Below the pieces are notes generated by a model. That model made no database searches, was not told the DNA's origin, and worked only from the letters and a program-made list of their open reading frames with translations. Below are positions 57,040 to 64,000 of a stretch of DNA of 64,000 nucleotides, piece after piece. Numbering within the stretch: the first letter of the stretch is position 1; each line of letters opens with the position of its first letter. The stretch is from Allacma fusca. Its lineage: Eukaryota; Arthropoda; Collembola; Symphypleona; Sminthuridae. Both the position numbers and the translations under genes were made by a program. The DNA is taken from NCBI GenBank assembly GCA_947179485.1, contig CAMXBY010000030.1, positions 62,001-126,000 of the forward strand, written 5' to 3'.

Positions 57040-57414
57040 TGTGAGAGCAGTATCTCACAACCTTATGGGCGATACCCATATTTATATATAATTAAGGGGA
57101 AGTGGGGTGATTGGAACTGGGAGTTCCAATCATCCTCCACTTCAGGTTTTAGTCCTGCTGGACTATTGAGATACATTGAATAAAGAGAGTGTTAGACGGA
57201 CTCTTGAAGAACACACATCTCTGCTACATTTATTCTCCCATAAAAACTTACTCTAATAAGTATCTTCAAGACTTATATAAAATAACTTAGAGTCACTTAA
57301 AATTATCCTCTAGCCTCTAAAATAACTAAGAGTGATCTTCATAATTTTATAAATAGTTACATTTATTTTTAGGATTAATTAGTATTTAGTTAAGTTAGGA
57401 AAGTCACATCTGAC
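57040..57414 (+). repeat. 3' LTR
   Basis: 375 bp, identical to the 5' LTR as read, followed by the target duplication AATAT (57415-57419). AATAAA lies at 57179-57184. Confidence 0.96.
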
Positions 57415-57419
57415 AATAT

Positions 57420-58526
57420 CAGTTAATATCAAATTTTATCATTCTGCTAAAATTGCATGTTTGGACAAATGAGATAGGATGCGAATAAAGGTTTTTGGCA
57501 TTGCTACTCTGTTCACAGCGAAAACATTTTCTACAACTTCGTTTGTCACACACAACAATCGCATAACAAATAATTATTGTTGCCTAGACTTCTTCTAAAA
57601 TGTATAACTTCGAAAATACTTTTCCTTCAACGCCGCTGTATTTATTCTCCAGAATCCTCTGGTGTTGCTTTAAATCAAGTCTCAAAGCCGCTGTGATGCT
57701 ATCTGGCTACGGCATCAAAATGCAAGAAACATATGTTTTATCAATACATCCAACGTCGAGGGAATATTCGATGATACATACATATATCAACATCTATAAG
57801 TACATTTTATAGCCCAACGTCATCTCAGTTTGCAAGGGATGACACATTTTGATACTTTATAAAAAATTAACAGATCACAGCCGATTGTCGACAAAACCTT
57901 GAAATTCTGCTTCTATAGAATCCAAAGAAAAATGTTCCTTTAAAAGCCAATGCAGTTTAGGAAATCAGCAGCAAAATTTGTATTAACATTTAATTTGTAA
58001 CGGAACCAATCCTATAAAAATTAATGCGGCAAATATGTAGAAAAATTCAACACAATTTTGAAAATCAATGCGCAAATTTTATACTTGCTGATACCATGTT
58101 CTTTAAAATCGTTAAGTGCCCCAAATGCAGGCAAATAAAACGTCAAGGAACATTACATTTTCTCAATTTCTGGACACAACTTGTTCCAATAATTTCCAAA
58201 TTGGTCTGGTTGGGCTAATTCAAAAACTCTTGTTCGAAAAAAATACTTGGAGCCAAGCCTGGATTTTTGCTGAAGAAATCAAATTTTAAAAAAGCCAAGT
58301 ATTGCTAAGAAGACAATATTTTTAGAATGGGAAGCTTGGCTAAATTTAGATTTGAGCAAGGACTGACCACTAACTTTTACAGTTGATGATAATGCATTAC
58401 AAAAATTGAAGATTTCGATTTTGAAACGACGTTTTAAACTTTTGTCCAAACTTTAAAACAAGTAAGCACTTTTCACATTCGAACAAATCCGTGAGTAATG
58501 TCGATATTAATAAATAAACAGTTGTA
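57420..58526 (-). repeat. Dispersed repeat R3, inverted copy, plus unassigned DNA
   Basis: 57480-57980 is the reverse complement of R3: 'TTCGTTTGTCACACACAACA' near 57540, 'GATCACAGCCGATTGTCGAC' near 57872, and 'CCTTTAAAAGCCAATGCAG' near 57937. The rest, to the next element, shows no gene. Confidence 0.6.
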
Positions 58527-58534
58527 CCAATTGT

Positions 58535-60147
58535 CAGGGATGTCAACGATTAATAATCACGATTAATGATTAACGATTAATGATTACTAAGTATTAATCA
58601 TCAATCGTTAATTTAGTAGGCTTGGATTTTTTGAAATAATCATTAATTGTAATCATCAATTAACCGTTTTTAAAAATCAATCATCAATTGTAATCATCAA
58701 TTAACCGTTTTCAAAAATCAATCATCAATTGTAATCATCAATTAACCGTTTTTAAAAATCAATCATCAATTGTAATCATCAATTTACCGTTTTCAAAAAT
58801 CAATCATCAATTTTAATCATCAATTATTAAATTGTAAACCATTAATCGTTAATTGTTAATGAAATTCAAAGTTTAGCAAGAAGTAATTTGTAATTTGTAA
58901 TTGGAAGTGTCGATTTAACAATGAGTAATTTGTAATTTGTAATTGGAAGTGTAGATTTAACAAGTAATATGTAATAATTGTAATCGTAACTGAAACTTTA
59001 GTGAAAACTAATTTGTAATAATTGTAATCCTAAATGAAACTTTAGTAAAAATTAATTTGTAATTGTAATCATAACTGATATTTTAGCAGAAAGTATTTTG
59101 TAATCGCAATTATCAATCACTTTTTTCATAAAGTAGTCATTAATCTTAATATTTAACAGGGAATTCGAAATGGGACAATAGTTTTTCAATAATTTGTCTC
59201 GCCTGATGATGTCAGACACGTTAAACCCTAAAACTTGCGCATTATAAACTTGTTAAAATAATTTACTTTAAAAATATACTGGTAACCATATAAAATAATT
59301 ATTTTTGTTGCTGTATCATATGCAGTTACTACTTACTACAAGTTCGTAGCAATGGTTTGATATTTCTTATATTGTTTAAACAAACTAAGTATCAAAAATT
59401 GGAGCTAAGATTTATTTTAAGACTACCAAAATATAGTCTATATCATATGTAAAACGCAGGTGACGCCTGTCCGGTATGAACGATCATTATCATTCATACT
59501 TGTAATCGACAATTAAATATTTTGTTAAAACATAATCTTTAATTGCAATCCTCAATTAATTAATTTTCAAAAATAATCGTTAATCGTAATCCACAGTTAA
59601 TTAATTTTCGAAAATAATCGTTAATTGTAATCATCAAAAAAATTATTTTTAAAGTAATCGTTAATTGTAATCATTATTGAAAATTATTTTCGAAGTAATA
59701 ATCATCAATGAAAAGTATTTTCGAAGTAATCGTTAATTGTAATCATCAATGAAAATTATTTTCGAAGTCATCGTTAATTGTAATCATCAATGAAAAGTAT
59801 TTTCGAAGTCATCGTTAATTGTAATCATCAATGAAAATTATTTTCAAAGTAATCGTTAATTGTAATCAACAATGAAAATTAATTCTAAAGTAATCGTTAA
59901 TTGTAAACATCAATGAAAATTATTTATAAAGTAATCGTTAATTGTAATCATCAATGAAAATTATTTTTAAAGTAATCGGTAATCGTAATTATTAATTAGT
60001 AGTTATAAGCGCATTAATCATTAATTGTAATTATTAATTAGTAGTTATAAGCCCATTAATCTTTAATTGTAATTATAAATTCATTTTGTTTTCGAAGTCA
60101 TCGTTAATTGTAAATTGTAATCACAAAATTGGAAATTGACATCGCTG
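58535..60147 (+). mobile_element. Non-autonomous hAT-type element, TCGTTAATTGTAATCATCAA-motif family
   Basis: Inverted ends CAGGGATGTCAA / CAGCGATGTCAA (one mismatch) and a perfect 8-bp target duplication CCAATTGT (58527-58534 and 60148-60155). Long arms (58550-59150 and 59490-60120) consist of variants of AATCGTTAATTGTAATCATC, in places as near-regular tandem units of 30-50 bp. No coding capacity. Confidence 0.9.
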
Positions 60148-60249
60148 CCAATTGTACCAACACCATATAAAGGAATGTCTCATGTTAAGTCATGTAAATT
60201 ATCATAATTTGCATGACTTTAATAATTATCTACAAGAGAAAATATTCTG

Positions 60250-62084
60250 GGGGGTTATTCTCGAACAGAATTTGCGATATCGCAAGTTACGACTTCGTAA
60301 GTACTTACGACAGGTGTCGTACGATGCCTCTACGATTTTCAAATTTTAATATTCTCAAAAACGATCGCAAGTATATCGTAGCTACGATCATATTTACGAA
60401 TCGCAAGCATGTAACGGACGCTCTGATTGGCTGTCAAAATTACGAATCTTAAGCCATCCAATAAGCCATAAAATTCTTCCCATTTGTCATTTCTATCAGT
60501 TTCACGTATTGTTTTTCTCTACAAATCAATTCAACGTTTAAGGAGTGCAAATGACAAAAAATATAAAAACGAATTTATCAAAGCACCCTCCACTTCCCCT
60601 CCACTTCCCCTCCACTTCCCCTCCACTTCCCTTCAAATACATAACCCCTCCACTTCCCCTTAGAATACATTATCCCTCCGCTTCCCCTCCACTTCCCTTC
60701 AAATACATTATCCCTCCGCTTCCCCTCCACTTCCCTTCAAATACATAACCCCTCCACTTCCCCTTAGAATAAATTATCCCTCCGCTTCCCCTCCACTTCC
60801 CTTCAAATACATAACCCCTCCACTTCCCCTTAGAATACATTATCCCTCCGCTTCCCCTCCACTTCCCTTCAAATACATAACCCCTCCACTTCCCCTTAGA
60901 ATACATTATCCCTCCGCTTCCCCTCCACTTCCCTTCAAATACATAACACCTCCACTTCCCCTTAGAATACATTATCCCTCCGCTTCCCCTCCACTTCCCT
61001 TCAAATACATAACACCTCCACTTCCCCTTAGAATACATTATCCCTCCGCTTCCCCTCCACTTCCCTTCAAATACATTATCCCTCCGCTTCCCCTCCACTT
61101 CCCTTCAAATACATAACCCCTCCACTTCCCCTTAGAATACATTATCCCTCCGCTTCCCCTCCACTTCCCTTCAAATACATAACCCCTCCACTTCCCCTTA
61201 GAATACATTATCCCTCCGCTTCCCCTCCACTTCCCTTCAAATACATTATCCCTCCGCTTCCCCTCCACTTCCCTTCAAATACATAACCCCTCCACTTCCC
61301 CTTAGAATACATTATCCCTCCGCTTCCCCTCCACTTCCCTTCAAATACATAACCCCTCCACTTCCCCTTAGAATACATTATCCCTCCGCTTCCCCTCCAC
61401 TTCCCTTCAAATACATAACCCCTCCACTTTCCATTGGAATACATGACCCCTCCACTTCCCTTCAAATACATAACCCCTCCACTTCCCCTCCACTTCCCTT
61501 CAAATACATAACCCCTCCGCTTCCCATTGGAATACATGACCCCTCCACTTCCCTTCAAATACATAACCACTCCACTTCCCCTCCACTTCACTTCAAACAC
61601 ATAACACCTCCGCTTCCCCTCCACTTCCCTTCAAATACATAACTCCTCCACTTCCCATTGGAATACATGACCCCTCCACTTCCCTTCAAATACATAACCC
61701 CTCCACTTCTCCTCCACTTCCCTTCAAATACATAACCCCTCCACTTCCCCTCCACTTCCCTTCAAATACATAACCCCTCCACTTCCCCTCCACGTGGAGG
61801 GGATGTGGAGGGGATGTGCAGAGGGTGTGCAGGGGATCTGGAGGGGTGTGGAGGGGGTGTGTAGGGGTGTGGATTGGTGTGGAGGGGGTTTCAAATGAAC
61901 CCCGCCATATAAAGAATGCTTGATCGTAAGTACCTACGACTGCTATTTAGTTGTCGTAAAGTTACGACAACTTTTGCGATTTTCTGAGAACTTGCGATTT
62001 TCAAAATGTTTTTAGAATCCCAACTATCGTAACTCGAGAGTTGCGACTGAAGTTACGATCGTAAGTCTTTTGAGAATAACCCCC
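60250..62084 (+). mobile_element. TIR element, TTACGAC-motif family, enclosing a minisatellite
   Basis: Inverted ends GGGGGTTATTCTC (60250-60262) and GAGAATAACCCCC (62072-62084). The flanks allow a 3-bp CTG duplication (60247-60249 and 62085-62087), but the G/C run makes this ambiguous. Subterminal zones are rich in TTACGAC, TCGTAA and GCGATATCGC. The core is the 66-bp minisatellite. Superfamily unknown; there is no transposase. Confidence 0.7.
60585..61892 (+). repeat. 66-bp minisatellite with strand switch
   Basis: The 66-bp unit combines CCCTCCACTTCCCC, TTAGAATACATTATCC, CTCCGCTTCCCC and TTCAAATACATAAC blocks. TAGAAT landmarks recur every 66 bp (60765, 60831, 60897), with some units longer by a 38-bp insertion. 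From about 61420 the array uses a variant with 'CATTGGAATACATGACC'. At 61785-61802 the palindrome CCCCTCCACGTGGAGGGG switches the array to its complement for the last 90 bp. Because 66 is divisible by three, the minus strand stays open; these frames are not genes. Confidence 0.92.
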
Positions 62085-62134
62085 CTGGATTTCAAATTGA
62101 TTTACTCAATTTAAAGTGGATCAAAATCAATATA

Positions 62135-63785
62135 TTGAACTTTGAATTTAATTAAAACAAAATTGCAATAAATTAAGCATATGCTGCAGACAGTTAGAAA
62201 CACACCGGGTCACGCACATTTCCTGCCAAAGAGACGATGCTGTTTCAGAAAATCAGAATGGTTTTGTATATTTCAGTCTTCACTTTCACGCCACACAACT
62301 ATTTCTTGCCTGGCAGTTACATGGTTGAAGAAGGTCATCCAATGATGTTGCGTGTTGCTTTATTGGAGTCTCAACAATAGAAGATGTTCTTTTGATGTTG
62401 GCTTACAATTCCTTCTGAACGCAAAACAATTACAAAACACTCGGGAAAATTACCTCAAACTCGAGTACATTTCAGAATACAGTTGTAAAACGGTGGATAA
62501 AATAAATTTGGAAGTAACTTCAAATTTGGACTGACTTCCATCTGGATTTTGAGCAAATGAAATTTAAAAGAATTCAATTGGTAAATTATTATGAATTATA
62601 GTTGTGTAATCAGCTGGGATATTTTTTCATGGTGCAAAAATATTTTAACATCAGGCATAAAATAAGCATCCTAGGATGTGGAAATAAATCAGGTCTTATC
62701 CCTGCGTCCCTGAATAATAGTTGCCGCCAATTAGACGATGTATGTGAGTGACTCACAAAATATTTGATGCCCAAATTTTGCTGGAAATTATTTCTTTTAG
62801 AGTTGGTTTTATGAATAAGTTTTTGTGATCCCAGAAGTTACTAACGAAACAAAGTCAGGTTTTTCACAGATGTTCAATTTGACGCCTGGGACTAAATATT
62901 TGTCTCACCCTTGTTTAGTATAATTTTCAAGGTAAATACCCTCTTAATAGCTCCCAGAATTTAATCAATGATTGTCAGAATATTATTAGGATACCTGACT
63001 CAGGACTGTTGAAATTCACGAAGGTCAAGGAAGCATAATTAAGTGTGAGAAACCTGTTTTCATAGTTTTTTTGGCATGTGAGCGTACACTTTACACCCAA
63101 ATTTATTTAAAAGGAAAGGAGTTCACAAAGTTCGCACATGAAAAAATGAATGAGGGAATATATACCGGACCATAATTATTGTGTCCACCTCAAGTGCGCA
63201 AAGGTGTAAATGTCTCATAAAATATTTTATTCGCCTTAGGTTGTAGCAAATTTCATTCCAGAATTTTTAGAATTCACTGTATCCACCTGGGTCAATATTT
63301 GAGCTCGTGGGGTCAAATCGTGTTAAGCAATGTTGATACTTTTCACAATTTTAATTCGAAAATTATTTTCAGTCAAAATTTGGGACCTTATTTGTAAAAC
63401 ATACCATGAATTTTATAAGCTGGTATTACTTGCAATTAGGACTCTACGGGAAGGACTATAAACATGACCAAACATGGTAAGAAATTCAGCTTAAAGAATA
63501 AATTCAAAATGTCGGAATTTCTGATCTTCAAATTTTCATTGACAGTCCAGTGTTCATAGATTTTTTCCGTCAGCTTAGTTTTCAGATAATTTGATTTGGA
63601 GGGTCAGTTAAGTCGCCATACCCACCTAAGTGACCCAATTCGATTGTAAAAAATAAAAATCCAGTGTACGCAAAAGGTTTTGAATTGCATTCAAGCAGAA
63701 GATTTTTCTCAGCATCAATCATACATCTATGCCTTTTTCCCAGATTTACAGTTTTCACGCCACCTGAAATAATTTTGCCTTCTTT
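62135..63785 (+). repeat. Dispersed repeat R1, long copy 2
   Basis: Collinear with 36775-38225, with longer internal sequence (for example around 62900-63160). It starts TTGAACTTTGAATTTAATT and ends near 'TTTTCACGCCACCTGAAATA' (63752). Non-coding. Confidence 0.8.
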
Positions 63786-63879
63786 TGAAGGGATGTTGAA
63801 AGAGTTTATATACTTGTTAGCTACGTTTGTGAAGGGAACATAATCATACGTCTTTAGTCTATACAGTGTGTTTCCTATA

Positions 63880-64000
63880 CAGTGGCTCCCATGTAAGGTT
63901 CCTCACGGATAGGATAAATGGCTTATCCTATCCGTATCCTATCCTATCCGCAAATTCTCGGATAAATTAAAACTTAATCCGATCCTATCCGGTAATGTCG
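63880..64000 (+). mobile_element. Start of an ATCCTATCCG-motif element, cut by the window end
   Basis: From about CAGTGGCTCCCATG (63880) to the window end there are at least six copies of ATCCTATCCG / GGATAGGAT. This is the arm architecture of the other elements here. The far end and target duplication lie outside the window, so the call is provisional. Confidence 0.5.

Larger units (their letters stand above)
39114..57414 (+). mobile_element. Giant (18.3-kb) Ty3/Gypsy-like LTR retrotransposon with accessory ORFs
   Basis: Two 375-bp direct LTRs (39114-39488 and 57040-57414) that I read as identical are flanked by the 5-bp target duplication AATAT (39109-39113 and 57415-57419). The pol order protease, RT, RNase H, integrase with a GPY/F-like module identifies Ty3/Gypsy (Metaviridae-like). 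At 18.3 kb it is far longer than the usual 5-10 kb. The excess lies in a 3.7-kb leader, a Ser/Thr/Pro-rich frame of about 1330 codons after integrase, and a 3.6-kb 3' region with two extra ORFs. There is no envelope-like ORF with signal peptide or membrane anchor. Pol carries several stops and frame breaks despite the young LTRs. Confidence 0.95.

Noticed and set aside
58535..60147. CRISPR-like or satellite array
   Set aside because: The near-regular repeats lie between matched inverted ends with an 8-bp target duplication in a eukaryotic genome; there are no unique spacers of constant length.
60670..61624. Long minus-strand ORFs rich in Gly, Lys, Trp and Arg
   Set aside because: They are readings of the 66-bp minisatellite, kept open because 66 is divisible by three; there is no start context or domain.

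Overview
This is an AT-rich animal (metazoan) genomic window, probably from an arthropod. The basis is a eukaryotic elongator tRNA-Met with a Pol III T-run, intron-containing transposase genes with GT...AG signals, BED-finger hAT elements, a Ty3/Gypsy LTR retrotransposon, a LINE fragment, and no bacterial gene organisation. I cannot name the species. Apart from the tRNA I find no convincing host gene: the window is a layered graveyard of transposable elements set in older dispersed repeats.

Layout. 1-9 kb is non-coding repeat mosaic with one 991-bp non-autonomous hAT-type element (1645-2635). 8999-12939 is a DNA transposon with 25-bp TIRs and a TAA target duplication, carrying a frameshifted DDE transposase with a C2H2 finger; a paralogous empty site lies near 29.5 kb. 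14.5-16.5 kb holds two short hAT-type elements. About 17.9-22.4 kb is a multi-exon BED/hAT transposase gene interrupted by another hAT-type element (18727-20263). 22541-24822 is a 5'-truncated LINE insertion. 26.3-28.9 kb is a stack of three nested hAT-type elements. 29-39 kb is repeat mosaic with a second copy of the 1-kb element (34136-35115, inverted) and the tRNA-Met (36023-36095, minus).

39114-57414 is the centrepiece: an 18.3-kb Ty3/Gypsy-like element with two LTRs of 375 bp that read as identical, and a 5-bp target duplication. It has a 3.7-kb leader, gag, a textbook -1 frameshift signal, protease-RT-RNase H-integrase with several breaks, a Ser/Thr/Pro-rich reading frame of about 1330 codons with internal protein repeats, and two further accessory ORFs near the 3' end. 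One of these encodes a CCHC zinc knuckle plus a BTB/POZ-like domain; both have TATA-like sequences of their own. 58.5-62.1 kb holds two more motif-saturated elements, one enclosing a 66-bp minisatellite; 62.1-63.8 kb is a second copy of the 36.8-38.2 kb repeat; the window ends inside one more such element.

Main themes. (1) The giant Gypsy element with a captured-looking BTB/zinc-knuckle gene. (2) At least eight non-autonomous elements with perfect 8-bp target duplications, each family saturated with its own short motif. (3) Recurrent footprints of a BED zinc-finger exon inside these elements and in the repeat background. All statements come from reading the sequence; no database search was run.
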